Shown in pieces: positions 10,729 to 23,183 of a stretch of DNA of 64,000 nucleotides. The notes beneath the pieces were generated by a model that did no database searches, was not told where the DNA came from, and saw only the letters and a program-made list of their open reading frames with translations. The stretch's first letter is position 1. Each line of letters begins with the position of its first letter. The stretch spans positions 3,720,001 through 3,784,000 of the forward strand of contig CM106585.1 of the NCBI GenBank assembly GCA_048013815.1. The letters are read 5' to 3'. This DNA is from Setoptus koraiensis (taxonomy: Eukaryota > Arthropoda). The position numbers and the translations under genes are program-made.

Positions 10729-11585
10729 CGATCGTCGGAGACAGTGGCGCTTCGAGAGCCCCTCGACGAGAGAGCGCCACACGGAAAGGAAGAGAAGCGC
10801 CGCTTTTTCTTCTGCAGCCAGTTTCCTTGCTGTTGGCCGTTGTTGTTGGCGCTGTTGTTGGCGCTGTTGTCGTTGTTGCTGGCGCTGCTTGTTATCTTTC
10901 GAATGACACAACACCCATACAGACTCGGCGGCGAGAAACAGCTTGAAAGTGGCGCTAACCACCACGACAAACAAACAATGGCTCAACTTGAAACTGACTT
11001 CCGGTGTCAAAAAGAAGAACCCAGACAGCCAATTGTGTGTCGCTGCTGGAGCTCCGTTTGGCAGTCGCTTGATAGCCGTCGGCACGACAACAGCAGCAAC
11101 AACGCCAGCAACAACAACGGCAGCAACAACAGCACAACAACAACAACAGCGACAACGGCAACTGTTCACAATGACAGTGATAAAAGTGAGCCTATATTTA
11201 GTGGTGGTTGTTGCGCTGGCAGTGCACCCACAATAACTCATCATATCTGCCACCCCCGCCTCTCGCTCACTTTCGCTTGTTGGCTGTTTGGCCCCCTTGC
11301 AATTGTCGCCCTTCGCTCGGGCTCTGGCTGCAGTTTGTTTGACTTTGGCACCATTGCGCTATTTATGATGTCACTTGTTCCTCTCACTGCAACAGGAACA
11401 AGCGAACGGCTCGTTGTTGTTGGCCCGTGTGACATCCAACAACAAAAACAACAACGACGCGGCGGGAGGTTGCACAAGCGCCACGTCGAGCTGTGGCTCC
11501 GAGTGACACTTTTTGCCACACTCGCCGTGAGCCCTGACTCGACCGGCAACTGTCACTCTCTCTCTCTCGAATCGGCCTCGGGCGC

Positions 11586-11645
11586 ATAGATCACACCATC
11601 ATAGATCACACCATCATAGATCACACTATCATAGATCACACAAAC
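11586..11645. repeat. 15-bp tandem repeat, about four copies
   Basis: Unit ATAGATCACACCATC, ending 25 bp from the splice donor of exon 4. Confidence 0.88.
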
Positions 11646-11669
11646 GTAAATCGCACAAACTAAACTCAC

Positions 11670-13162
11670 CGTTAGACGCGTACAGCCGGCCCAAAACCAA
11701 TTGGTGCTGCTCCAGTTTGCTCATCGACGTCGACTGGTTCGAGGCGACGCTGCACGGCGACCCGTTCAGCGCTATGTCGTCGGGCGTGTTGCTGGTCGAG
11801 GCGGGAGTGGTGGCGTCCGAGTGGCCCGTTAGCGAGGCGCCCGAGCCCGACGCAAGTCCGGTGCTGCTGACACTCTGATTGGTGTTGTTGTTGTTGTTGC
11901 CCTGACTGTTTGACGTTTGCTTGTGTGACATTTTAATTGTCAATGGGTGATCTAGGCGCAATTGTTTCACATTCAATTCTTGAATTGTGCTCTGTTTTCC
12001 ATTCATCATTATATTGGTGGCGGTGGCGCTGTCGTCGTCGTCTCCTGTCACTTGCTCATCCACAGACAGCTGTTTGTTGTTTACTAACGGATTGTTGTTG
12101 TCCACCTGACCGGAGCTGTCATTTCGCGCACTGTCCGATAAAACAGCTGTCTCGACAACTGCGAGACTGGCGTTGTTGTCGCGACTAGAGGCGCTAATAG
12201 TGCCGCTGGCAGGGGGTGTTGCACAAGTCGTGGTGGTAATTAGTTGGGGCGACGATTCGCCGTGCTCGTCGTGATTCAAATCGTCGTCATGCTGCTGCTG
12301 CTGTTGTTGTTGTTGTTGGTCAGTGTTGTTGCTTGCGCCCCCAGAATAATCAATTTGGTGGTTGTTTGAATTAGCAGTGTTGCCGCTATTATATTGCATG
12401 TTTGCCGCCAATTGTTGTTGATGTTGTAACAAGATAGCCGAATCTATACCTAATATACCGTTTATTGAGTAGGCGTTGGCGCCACCGTTAATGGCGGCCG
12501 CCGCAACCGCGGTCAGTTGTTGCTGATGATACTGATGGTGGTGGTGCTGTTGTTGTTGTTGTTGTTGCATGTGTTGTTGGTGCTGGTCGGCGCCGTACTG
12601 TTGTTGGCCAGTGTGGTTGTATGTTTGTAGTGAGTTGCCACTTGTCGGCGTTGAATTAGAGGTCTGATAAACATCGTTTGTCGCTTGTTGCTGACTCAAT
12701 TGCTGCTGATCTATCTGCTGGTAGTGCTGCTGCTGCTGTTGATGGTCGTGATGCTGGTGGTGCATTTGGTGGTGATGCTGCTGCTGCTGATGGTGAATCT
12801 CTTGCAGTGATTGGTTGTTGAGTTGCTGTTGTTGTTGCTGTTGCTGCTGATGTTGGTGGTGCTGGTGATGCTGTTGCTGGTGATGATGATGTAACGATGA
12901 AACAGTGGAACTGGGCGATTGTTGGCCACTGTGCAATTGGGGCTGCTCGATCTGGTTGCCGTTGTCCAACAGGGCGGTCGAGTTGGATTGTTGCAATTGC
13001 TGCTGCTGCTGTTGCTGGTGGTGCTGATGCTGGAGTTGGTGGTTGTTGTTGGTGTTGTGCAGAGACGATGTCGACGAGGTGGATGAGGTCGACGACGAGG
13101 ACGACGTCGACGAGGCCGCCGACACCTTTTTGGCCACCTCGGCCGCTTTATTGCGCACGATT
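11670..13162 (-). CDS. sv: Pax2/5/8 coding exon 4 (end of paired domain, octapeptide)
   Basis: The acceptor CTACAG is in phase with exon 3 (AG + A = Arg) and gives the paired-domain end ...SSINR|IVRNKAAEVAKK, the form seen in fly shaven (IVRNKAAEKAKH). A spacer of about 220 residues of Ser, Gln and His runs follows. Then comes the octapeptide YSINGILG (12448-12471, about residues 627-634), the Groucho-binding motif of Pax2/5/8, and another 260 residues rich in Asn, Ser, Thr and Asp. No clear partial homeodomain follows, although the last residues (KLEQHQLVLGRLYASN) faintly recall its first helix. The exon ends in phase 1 at GTGAGT. In vertebrate proteins the spacer before the octapeptide is only a few dozen residues. 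Confidence 0.9.
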
Positions 13163-13349
13163 CTGTAGTGGACATTTGCGGACATTTGCGGACATTTGCG
13201 GATATTCGCGGATATTTGCGGATCGGTGCGGATCGGTGCGGATCGGTGCGGATATTTGTGGAACGGGATAAGAGGGATCGAATTAACTCATTGGTCAGTG
13301 TTTAACTCATCATCGCCAGTTCATTATGGCCAGTGGCCTGTGTACGTAC
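13163..13349 (-). other. Pax2/5/8 intron 3 with a 10-bp tandem repeat
   Basis: A 187-bp intron with GTACGT donor and CTACAG acceptor. Bases 13168-13262 are a drifting tandem array of about ten 10-bp units (GCGGACATTT, becoming GCGGATCGGT), so the repeat runs almost into the acceptor. Confidence 0.8.
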
Positions 13350-13547
13350 CTGTTTATAGAGGATACCGAGGGTATATTATCCTGATCACAGATACCCTCT
13401 TGCAAAAGACGATCGCGTATTTCCCAGGCAAACATAGTTGGATTTGATTTCTTGTAGGCAGCAATGGCGTCTACCACCTTGGGCGTGGCCACCTTAGGTT
13501 TGGAGCCGCCGATGACGCCCGGCTTGACAGTGCCCGTTTCTTGGTAC
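13350..13547 (-). CDS. sv: Pax2/5/8 coding exon 3 (paired domain, middle and C-terminal subdomain)
   Basis: This 198-nt exon encodes the linker and the RED subdomain of the paired DNA-binding domain. It starts [20 protein letters not shown], then [13 protein letters not shown], then [17 protein letters not shown] and PSVSSIN. These blocks are almost residue for residue those of Pax2/5/8 and exclude Pox-neuro and Pax3/7. It joins exon 2 by AG + G and exon 4 by AG + A, both giving Arg. Acceptor CACCAG and donor GTACGT are canonical. Confidence 0.96.
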
Positions 13548-14961
13548 CTGGTGCAATGGATATTGGGGTATATTGGGGTATTGGCATAGTGGCCAACATG
13601 GTTTTTATCGTCGTTGGGGTATTTGGCGGGTATTTAGTAGGTGCGGGGTAAGCAAGAATAAGAGGCAGGGTATTAGCGACAGGGTATCGATGTGAGTGAT
13701 GTTATGCTAAAAATACGCTAAATACTTAGTTCTAATTGATTGTTGGCCCGGCTGGCAACGTTGTGACAGATTGATAGAGTATATAGAGTGAATATTGTGA
13801 GCAGTTGCGTCATTGTTACGTCAGTATCGTGTCGTGTCATTGTTGTCAAACGGGTACAAGCAAACAAACAAACAAACAAACAAACAAATATACATATTGC
13901 ATGTTTGTTGGCTGTATAGTGGCTCTATACATTGCATTATTACATTGCATGTCTACTGTTACATGTGTGCTGCATTTGCATGTAGCGGGTCACACAATGC
14001 GAGTAGATATCGAAATACCGGTATCGCGATATATCGCGTTGTCCTCCGACTCGTGGGGCCCCTCGAAATCACGCCAGCGACGGCATCAGGATGTATCGGT
14101 TGGCTGTGCCGGCAAGCTGATACCGAGCGCACTGCCGGCACTGCTGGCTATCGTGACAAAACGCGCAACCACACCGCCGACAACAACAACAGCGACAGCA
14201 ACGACGACAACAACCGCAACAACGGCAACGACAACAACAGCGACGAGCGCGCTAATAGAGAGCGGCATGCGAGCATTAGTTTGGCTCTCGTCGGGCGCGT
14301 TCGCTGGCGCCCCTTATCTAATGGTGTCGAGATATGCAAATTTACCTGGTCGCCAAATTCACCATTAATGGCGTGGCCGCGCACAACAAACACACACACA
14401 CAGGCCAGCAACCATCATGAGTATGGCTGATGATACTGACGATATGGCGCAAACCGCAACTCGAACGCAACCAATTGCGCTGCGTTGGGCCCAAACGGCA
14501 ATTGGGCACTAAAGCCATCAACGAACAATGTCGCCGAGCCATCCATTGTGGTGGCGGTGGTCGAGCACGGCACAGGTAGCACGTGCTGCTGCCATAAAGC
14601 GCCGCTGCCATTACCAACGTAACGACGGTGAACGATTATTTGCGGGCTGAGTGCTGCTCATCGCTCGCGTTACACCGAAGCGTCATCATGACGTAAGGTC
14701 ATGCGAGCGAGCACGAACATGAGCTGGCCACACAGCAAAAAGAGCACACGACAACGCCAACGCCAACAACAACGACAACAACAGCGACAACGACAACGCC
14801 AACGCCAACAACAACGCCAACGACGACGCCATCGTGACGAAACACGTACATACCTATATGCACAGCTGACATATATCTGCATACACCCGGCTGTGTATAC
14901 GGCCGGGCACAAACACAAAAGGGGCCCCAAAGTGCCGTTGTCATGATGATGTTGTCTGGTT

Positions 14962-14962
<1 letters not shown>

Positions 14963-15013
<51 letters not shown>
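14963..15013. repeat. (CA)n microsatellite
   Basis: About 25 CA units inside Pax2/5/8 intron 2. Confidence 0.95.
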
Positions 15014-15014
<1 letters not shown>

Positions 15015-15821
15015 CGCCAAGACACGGCGGAGAAAAATGGCGTGCGTGTTAAACAAAAACAATTAACCTAAACTTGGCAAACGGCACAACAATATTAATG
15101 ATCGTATTGCCAACTATTCTATTTGGGCCTCCATTCATCACACTGCGACCATTATGCAAATGCGACCGTCGGCTGGCCAGTAGTTGTTGACCTTTGCTTG
15201 CTCGCTCCGTTTAAATGTCCACTCTGTTTGTGTGTGTGTGTGTTTAAATAAGCAAAAAACTATTGGCCCCAGACAGATGGCTCAAGCGGATAAACACACA
15301 CAAACACACACACACTGTCCGCTTATTATATACATGCGACGCTGATGATATCTATTGCGTCATTTGGACCAATGGCCCCTCGGCAAACAAGAGGCGCCAG
15401 GCAAACAGGCGAACAGGCGAACAGTAGCCCGGCGTGTTTGTGTGTGTCGAGCCAACTATTTCCGACAATTTGTGCGCGCGTCTCGGCGGACACTTATCTA
15501 GCGCTCTCACCGTGTAACGCATTACGGTGTTTTGTGGAATAGCAATTCGTTGCTATTCGCCATTCACCATTTCGCCGCTATTCGCCATTCACTGTTTCGC
15601 CGCTATTCGCTATTCACCGTTTCGGTGCGCCATTGGGCGCGAGGGCGCAGGTCGGCCCCAACTGAATTATTTTTATCATTAGTAGCCGTGGCTAGACCGA
15701 ATCAGACAATGCGCCCCAATGACACAATGGGCCCAAATCTAATCTAATGGACTGTGTTACCAGGCCCGTGTTTATATACGCGTTTATATAGGCCGCTGCT
15801 GGCCGCCGCATAACTATACTT

Positions 15822-15867
15822 TGCTGATATCATACATATTATACGCATATAATATATGATATCAGCA
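15822..15867. repeat. AT-rich hairpin with about 20-bp arms
   Basis: GCTGATATCATACATATTAT is followed after a short loop by a near-exact reverse complement ending GATATCAGC. It lies in intron 2 of Pax2/5/8. Confidence 0.7.
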
Positions 15868-17300
15868 CTGCACTCTGTTTATTCACCGTGAATACTGTCC
15901 ACCAGTGAATAGCTGCCGCTGCTGCGCTGCTCACCGGTGAATATCCACGCGATCATTGAATGAATGTCGCCACGATGAATGTCGCCACGAGCCTAGTGGA
16001 CAACTAGTGCCTAGTGGTAAATGATGGACAACAATAACCGTGAGCTACCAACAACTAATTACTGTGCCACCGTTACCTGGTTGCACAAACTTATTACGCA
16101 ACAAACAAACAAACAAATGATATTTGTTGTTTGAAACATACAATTTTTATGCGCTCGCTACATACATTCAAATCGACACAAATAGCCGTTTGATTGCTGG
16201 CGTGGTGGCTCTGGCCAGTGGTCAGCACGGCACCGTAGGACAGCATTATGCACAAACGCAGCACAAACAAACGTCAGATTGGAAACAACAGCCAGACAGT
16301 TATTCGGTTGCGACATTCCCACGGGCCAGCTTATTATTTGATGGGCGCCAACATTGGATAATGTGAGGCAAAGTAATCACGCACCAACAGACAAGTGATT
16401 TGTAGAAATGCCTAAACAAATGCGCGCAAATCAATTGACCTCCCGTCACAAGTCACTCGTTATAGTTGTAGCGCAGGGGCCCCGCTATTTGCAGCACGTT
16501 GTAACTTATAATGGGGGCCGCCTAGTGGCCAACAGAACCGATTTGTGTTGACCAACAGAGAGATCGGTTTGGTCGGGTCACCAGTGGGCCCGGCCGGCAT
16601 GCTAAGTGGCCGGCGCAGCCGTGGCACCTATTACGGCCGCGGCGGCCGTTCAACGTGCCAGCAGCGGCGGCTATTCAGCATGCCAGCGGCGGCGGCGGCG
16701 GCGGCAATTGATCGGGCACTTGCGACCCGCCAGCATATAAACATAAACTCTCATTGACACATCAATCGCCGACACACCAACGGATCCGATCTAAAATGGG
16801 CCCATCACCTATTACGGCTGCCCGTGACAGCGAAATTGAGTGCAGACTGGGGCCCCAGCTCGCTCCGGGTTGCGCAGCCAGTGCACAGGCCGGCCAACAA
16901 TTGGCTGACAGTGGCGAGCGGTGGCGAGGGTGGCCAAAGCGGTTTAGTTGTGAGTCAGTGTTCGCGAGTCAGGTCGCGCATTTCGTTTCGGGCAAACGAG
17001 AATCGCCAAACACGGTGTATACACGAACGCGCTGCATACATTCGCCCAGAGATATATTCATGGCAGGCAAATAAATTGCCGTTTGTTTTGGGCGCCGCGA
17101 TTTGTTGCAGCGAACGCTTGTCGCTATCGTTAGATTTGTCGCTATTATCGTTAGATTGGGCCGGCTCTCGCTCTCTCGAGGGCTCGATATGTCACCTCGC
17201 GGGTCACCTATTTAGCCAGCGTCGATGTTGCCGGCCGAACGGGCCGAGTGGGCCGATTGAATGGGGCTGCTGCGGGCAACTCGGCCCGAAACGTCGCCCG

Positions 17301-17366
17301 GTCCCAACGTCGGCCGGTCCCAACGTCGGCCGGTCCCAACGTCGGCCGGTCCCAATGTCGGCCGGT
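17301..17366. repeat. 16-bp tandem repeat, four copies
   Basis: Unit GTCCCAACGTCGGCCG with one variant base in the last copy. Because 16 is not a multiple of three, all three frames stay open, which produces several spurious open frames here. Confidence 0.92.
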
Positions 17367-17511
17367 GGCACAAACTCCTTGCGTTGGAGTTTGTGGGGCC
17401 CGCGATACACGCGATACAGGCGATACAGGCGACACAGAGTTGGCTGGTCGCCATTGAGCGGGTTGCAGTGGATAGTCGGGTTGTAGTTTGTATCATGGAA
17501 GCGCCACTTAC

Positions 17512-17683
17512 CTGCCTAGTATTTTTGAGACGCATCCGTGGGAGACGCGCAACTGGCGCGATATATCACACGGTCGCACACCCTGATGGGCCAGTTCAAC
17601 AATTTTGTGCCTCACTACGTCGGGCAGGGGCCGTCCGTTGACGAAACATCCGCCTAGTTGGTTCACGCCGGGTCCTCCGTGGC
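17512..17683 (-). CDS. sv: Pax2/5/8 coding exon 2 (paired domain, N-terminal subdomain)
   Basis: The exon encodes the PAI subdomain of the paired domain: [20 protein letters not shown], then [20 protein letters not shown] and [10 protein letters not shown]. Pax2/5/8 proteins are nuclear DNA-binding factors used in sense-organ, eye, gut and CNS development. Two features are odd. PG is inserted in the normally invariant GHGGVNQLGG, and Val of GGVFVNG is Cys. The acceptor CACCAG sits exactly where vertebrate Pax2/5/8 genes have an intron (phase 1, before GHGG). The donor AG|GTAAGT splits the Arg codon. An in-frame ATG 13 bases upstream of the acceptor (17696, context GCCATGG) could alternatively start a short form MAPPGHGG. 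The spliced model is preferred because the intron position is conserved. Confidence 0.96.
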
Positions 17684-18843
17684 CTGGTGGCGCCATGGCA
17701 CAATGGTGCACAATTGGGCATGATTAGACATGATTGAGCATCCATGATGGGTAATTGATGATCGATAATTGATAATTGATAATTGATAATTGAGAGATGA
17801 GAGACGAGACAAGTTGCGGTTAGCATGTGTACATTGGCGCGGTAATTGATAGGGCATAAGTGAACGATAAATTCAAATTTGCGAGCTTCGAAGCGGACGC
17901 CAATCGGCAATCAGTTCGCTGTGGGCATCCAGGCGAAGCAGCAAACGATTGAGCGATAAACAAAGGTGAAAAAAGTGAAAACAATAAACGAAAACTCGGC
18001 GACAAAAGATGAACAAAAACATAAACAAAGGGTCAGTGACAAACGAACAAGTGCGACAGTACATGAATAGTAGTCCATCATGGATGCGTTGTAACGGTAC
18101 GTGGTCGATAGGTCCATCATGTTGACCGCTTGTCGTTGGTTGGCCCAACAAACTGTGGGCCTCTGCTGTGGCTTGAGAGAGAGGCCGGCCGGCTCTATTT
18201 TGGCTGTCTTGGCTGTTTGAGGTCGATTGTTTTGCGATTGGTTTGGCTAAGATTTGCAAAGATTTGTCGTTTTGTTCACCAATTGTTGGCTCGTTGGCTC
18301 GTTCGCTTGTTTGATTGTTTGACTGTTGGCTCACAGTGTTAGGTCAGTTGTTGCGGTCGCGCGCGTCCCACATAAATCACCGATCACTTAAATCATCGAT
18401 TTGTTGCGTCACAAGCGGCTCGTTGGTTAGTGGGTCAAACTGAATTAGTCGACTGTTTGCTCGTCGCTACAACGTGCCCAGCAGCTATAACAAGCGGCTG
18501 TAACAAGCGTCTGCGACGAGCGCCTTCGTGTCTGGCTGCGGCGATCTGGGGCCCCAGGCTTAAATCATCGCAGCCTATAAATAGCGAGTCGCTGGCGATT
18601 GGCTGGTTGGCTGCTGGCGAAGCGATTGGTTTGTTTATTGTGTGCTTGTGTGTCGTGCCAGGCAAACATAAACAACAACGCCAGCGCACATATACGGCGC
18701 CGATATAGGTGGGCTCGGTCGCTGGCAGTCTCTTATGTACCTATATGTGCTATATGCGCTTAGACGACGATGATAATTATTGTCTCGGCAGTGTCGCAGT
18801 TTTGTCAGTGTCGGCCGATAACTGTCAACTGTTGTGTATTTTT

Positions 18844-18935
18844 GTCTTTGTCGTTGTTGTCGTTGTTGTCGTTGTTGTCGTTGTTGTCGTTGTTGTCGTT
18901 GTTGCTGTTGCTGTTGTCGTTGCTGTCGCTGTTGT
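18844..18935. repeat. GTTGTTGTC-type 9-bp repeat
   Basis: About ten units of GTTGTCGTT and relatives; intron 1 of Pax2/5/8. Confidence 0.85.
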
Positions 18936-21085
18936 TGTTGTCGCGGTGGCGGTGGTCGTTCGCTTCAATTCGCTCAATGAGTTTCGCTGCTCATTGCTGC
19001 TTGTCGCCAGTCGCAAGTTGGCAAGCTCATGTGTGTTTATATTTTATATCATATATCATGTATTTTATATTGTGTGTGTTATGTATAAATAAGCGTTATC
19101 AAGCTTCTCTCAATGCGACTGTGTGTGTGTGTGTGTCTCTCTCTTATTTGCATACAGTGGGCAGCCTATATGACGCATTTATCGCATATCGCACACAGCA
19201 CAGCACATCTCATATCTTGCGCTCCCTATATTGTCATTCGCGTATCATTTGCGCTCCTTACGTAATCGTGTCATGTGAGTACAGTGAGCGTGCATGACAG
19301 TTGTTTGTGTCGGCGCTAACTTGTGTCGCGTTGCCTGACAGCGGCCTGACGATGCTGACTGGTGAATCGAGTCACTTTGCGTCCGTCAAATTCGGCTTCG
19401 GTCAGCTTGCTGGTCAGTCAGTCACTTCGGCGTCGGCGGCCAATTCGATCAGCTGAGTCGCAGCAAACAGTCTGCGAATATCCGAGCAGCGAGCGAGCTA
19501 ATTAGCAGCTCACGGCGTTTATATTTATATTGCAGCAGCGACAGATTTAACAGATTTATGGTGATGCCGGCTCGACAGTCGCAATGATTTACTGCCCAAG
19601 TCACTTTGTGTATGTCACACTTGTTATACACAAACTTATATAGACTGGCCAGTACTTGTGCCTGCTGCGCCGATCTGTTATTTATAAGTGTGTGTTCACT
19701 TGCAGTTGAGATACTTTTCGAGCTTACGTAACTGACAACGACAAAATGTTGTCGTTGTTGTTGCTGCTGCTGGCCAATTGTCCACTTTGTTTAGTTAGTC
19801 GCTTAGGTTGCTTAGGCGGCCAGTGAATGGCCGCTGCTGTGATTTGCAGTGCGAGCAACGGACAAACAACGATGAAACTTAATAACTTAATATGTAATTA
19901 TTCACTTGAATGAGTCCCTGTGTTGCTGTGTGTGCACTTTTGCCAAGCGCCAAGCGAGTTTGTGCCCGCTTCTTGTGTCGCTTGATACTTTATTTTGCTG
20001 CTTTATGGCCAGGGTACTTGTTGTGTTATCATTATGTGCGTTATCTATTGTCATATAATTATATCCATCTCATAAATTGTGTGCACAGGCTGTGTGTGTC
20101 GTATGGCCAGGAGACGCTCGCCGACTCCCGATTTAGAGCGACAGCTTGGGCCAGTATTTCGGGCAGCAGTTCGGCCAGTGTTTCGAGCGGTATTTTCGGC
20201 TGGATTTTCGGCGCTATTTTAGACCGTGCCTCAGACAGTATTTTGGACAGTGTGACTTGGGGCACCGTGTACCTGTGGCAGAGTGTCGCACAATGGCCGG
20301 CAGAGTATTTAAATCGGCCGCTGTCCGTCTCAATCTCGGCGATCTCGGCAATCTCGACAGTCTCGGCAGTCTCGGCTGTGCGCAACTGGAGACTGACAAA
20401 CTAGAACAATTAGTTGGGCCAATTGTTTAATAGTTCACTGGCATGTGAATTGTCGCCGCTGCCGGCCGACAAAATATTGCTCGCTCGCAGCTCGCAGCTC
20501 GCAGCTCGCAACTCGCCACTCAAAACTAAAATCTCGAATCTCAAAACTCAAAACTCGCTGTCAAAACTGAAAACTCTGTCGCTGCCAGCAACAACTGCAG
20601 CGACAAAGTGTCATTAGCAGTATAGGTAAACAAGTCAGCTAGATGGTGGCTGTTTCTTCGGCTCGTCGGATACGTAACGACTGTTTGTGTGGCTCGACTT
20701 TGTTTATCTGCTGGCGTGTTCTGGCCAATGAGCACTCGTCATTACGCGACAATATGGCGCTATGGATTTTGTTGCAGCGGACGCTGGCCAACGCCGACGA
20801 CAACAACAACAGCAACGACAATCTCGTACGCAAACAAACTAACTAGCTCGCCGTGTCGCTGTTGGTGTTGCTGTCGCTGTTGTTGCCTCAACCACTCGCC
20901 AGCGACCACCTTGCCACAGGTAACGACCGACGCACAGGCACAGGTAGCTCGCTGCTGCGATGATGCGGCCCGGCTCGACCAGTGGCGGCACCAAGTGCAA
21001 ACTGAACTGGTGCACACTGCCGCTCACAAGTCGCTAGTCAGTGTCACTGACCCGCTCAACTGATTAGTTGATGATGTTTGTTGTT

Positions 21086-21188
21086 GCTGCTTGTCGTTGT
21101 CGTTGTTGCCGTTGTTGTCGTTGTTGCCGTTGTTGTCGTTGTTGCCGTTGTTGTCGTTGTTGGTGTTGTTGTTGTTGATGTTGTCGTT

Positions 21189-21219
<31 letters not shown>

Positions 21220-21225
21220 TTGCGC
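21086..21225. repeat. GTTGTCGTTGTTGCC-type repeat
   Basis: About 140 bp of GTT/GTC/GCC triplets with a higher-order 18-bp rhythm (GTTGTCGTTGTTGCCGTT); intron 1. Confidence 0.8.
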
Positions 21226-23137
21226 TCAGTGGCGGCTCGTTAAGCTGCCGGTAGCCGCCGTTTCTTCTCTTGCTGTTTGTTTGTTGTTATGTGTGCTGTC
21301 TGTGCATGCAATGGTTTGCCGGTGCGATATGATTTTCCTGTTGCTGTGTCCAGCTCGATATTACGTAATGCTGCTGGCTGTATATATTGTGTTACTTGTT
21401 ATACTCGCATATCATATGTTATGTAATAATTGATCATTTGCTGGTCGCTGTCACGGGCGCTGTTGCTGACGGCTGACGGCTGATACTGCTGACGGCTGCT
21501 GGGGCTCCGAGCGATCGTTCCAGACCAAAGTCACTGTTTGACTGGTGCACCCGGTTGACTGTTGCTGACACTGGCTGCTCGCTGGCTGCTCGCTGGCTCA
21601 TCATTGGCGGGCATCATTGGCACAACTTTCTCGGCTTCCATGTTGCGCCAACTCGAGCCCATATCAAAACACACATTTGTGAACGAATGTGCGCGCACAA
21701 TTGCAAACAATTGCGCACAACACATGCGCAATGTTGTTGTCGTGCGGCCCCACTGGACAGCGTTAGGCGGCCACGGTAACGCGCGGTTTGCACGTTATTA
21801 CGCACGTTATCAAAAGAACATAAGTCATGTTGTGCAGACGACTAGTGCCTGTGACAGCCACTGTGCCTCTGGACTCGTAACAGAGCGCGCGGGATGCGCC
21901 CATCCCGACTGCGCCGCCCACCGCCAAGCTCAGACCCGGTATTATAGGTCGACAGCGGGCCCCCGGCGATCAATAACCACGCTTTGCGCCAACGCTGAGG
22001 CCCCTTCGCAAAGGTGATGCAACTTGCGACACAAATGCAGCTAGCCGAGGTGACGCAACTTGCAAAGGTGCACGTTGCGTAACACTTGTCTTGTCTTGGC
22101 CGGCGCGATGGCCGGTGATCAGGTGAGTTGATCAGTCGGTTGCTAGTCGGTGGCCGGCGGCGAGAGGGCACTCAATTTGCGTGGAGCGCTTGTCGCGCTG
22201 TTTACGGGGGGCACCAAATTAAAAGGGGCGCTTTAAAGACAGTGTCAAAGGGCAAACAAATGAGACCCGCTCGCCGGCCAAGTGACATCCATCGGTGCTA
22301 GATTAAATCGATTAGATTGCGCTCGCGGGTCGCTGTCGTTGCGGGCGGGCGCGGCCCCAAAACGCTCACATTACCCGGCGCGAGCCCACTGATCGGCCAT
22401 GGATGGATATACATAAAGTGTGCTGCACACAACCGATCAAGCACATCAAATCAGATCCATCAAAACAGCCTCTTAGTGGGCGCCCGTCGCAAGATGCGCA
22501 ATATCCACTACGCGCTGGCTCAAGCGCCACCGCACACACACAAGAAACAAGATAAGAAGTGCGCTGCAAACTGCGCGCCGGGGCCCCAAGTCGCCGCGGC
22601 CCCAAGTGCGAGCGTTCGCGATTGCGAGCCTCGGTCACGCTCGCAATTGATTTGATGAATTTGTTGTGTGCGCTCGTTGGCGCACACGCTAAATAATGAG
22701 CAAGATAATTCATACATGATTAACTTGTGTCAAACTCGAGAACTTGCGTCTGTGCATCAACGCGCCAGCTAATGTACGCGCTGGGGGCCGTTCAAGTTGC
22801 TCAAATTGCCTAATGCACAAATTTGCACTATTTGCGTCTCGCGGCGCTCGTTGTGCCCAGTTGTGCAACTGACAGCCACAGAGCAGGGGCACAGCGGCAC
22901 AGAGTAACGGGGGGGGGCAGAGTAAAAAAGCGCTGATTTGCCGAGGCTCGGACGAGGTCAGCGAAGCGTGCCGGACCCGTTGATACTGTGCGCAGGGGAT
23001 CGCAACAAAATGGTGCATGCACCCACGCATAAAAATATACTTATTTGAGGAGGAGTGAAATTTGGGCCAAATAGCCGGCGAATGGCCGGCGAATGGACGG
23101 CGAAATTGGTGGCCAGTTGGGCAAGTGGCCCAAGGAG

Positions 23138-23183
23138 AAAATCATCCCGGCGCGCCCCAAAAAGCTCGCGCCAGGATGATTTT
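23138..23183. repeat. Hairpin with 17-bp arms
   Basis: Arms AAAATCATCCCGGCGCG (23138-23154) and its near-exact reverse complement (23167-23183), with one mismatch that would be G:U in RNA and a 12-nt loop; intron 1. Confidence 0.7.

Larger units (their letters stand above)
6788..11669 (-). other. Pax2/5/8 intron 4 (4.9 kb)
   Basis: Non-coding. It contains a (TC)n tract (about 7789-7850), a GTTT tract (8027-8055), AT-rich DNA up to about 9 kb, then GC-richer DNA full of CAA/CAG/GTT-like triplet words. Long open frames here, such as 9181-9627 and 10555-11253, are low-complexity readings of those words and resemble no protein. Tandem repeats at 10563-10619, 10679-10728 and 11586-11645 are listed separately. 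Confidence 0.55.
13548..17511 (-). other. Pax2/5/8 intron 2 (4.0 kb)
   Basis: Non-coding. It has a TTGGGGTA-like repeat near 13558-13582, AACAAC/GAC words near 14180-14240 and 14750-14830, a (CA)n tract (14963-15013), TTCGCC(A/G) repeats (15535-15615), a hairpin at 15822-15867, a GC-rich block near 16600-16720 and a 16-bp array (17301-17366). Open frames in it are low-complexity artefacts. Confidence 0.55.

Noticed and set aside
10555-11589. Overlapping frames of 232 and 281 codons on both strands
   Set aside because: They read 9-bp and 15-bp tandem repeats and triplet words inside Pax2/5/8 intron 4; no family resemblance.
17204-17641. Several overlapping Arg/Pro/Gly-rich frames
   Set aside because: Produced by the 16-bp array, which keeps all frames open; the real coding exon there is only 17512-17683 on the minus strand.
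17694-17696. ATG at 17696 as the sole Pax2/5/8 start
   Set aside because: The acceptor CACCAG just inside coincides with the conserved phase-1 intron before GHGG, so an upstream exon is more likely; a short isoform cannot be excluded.
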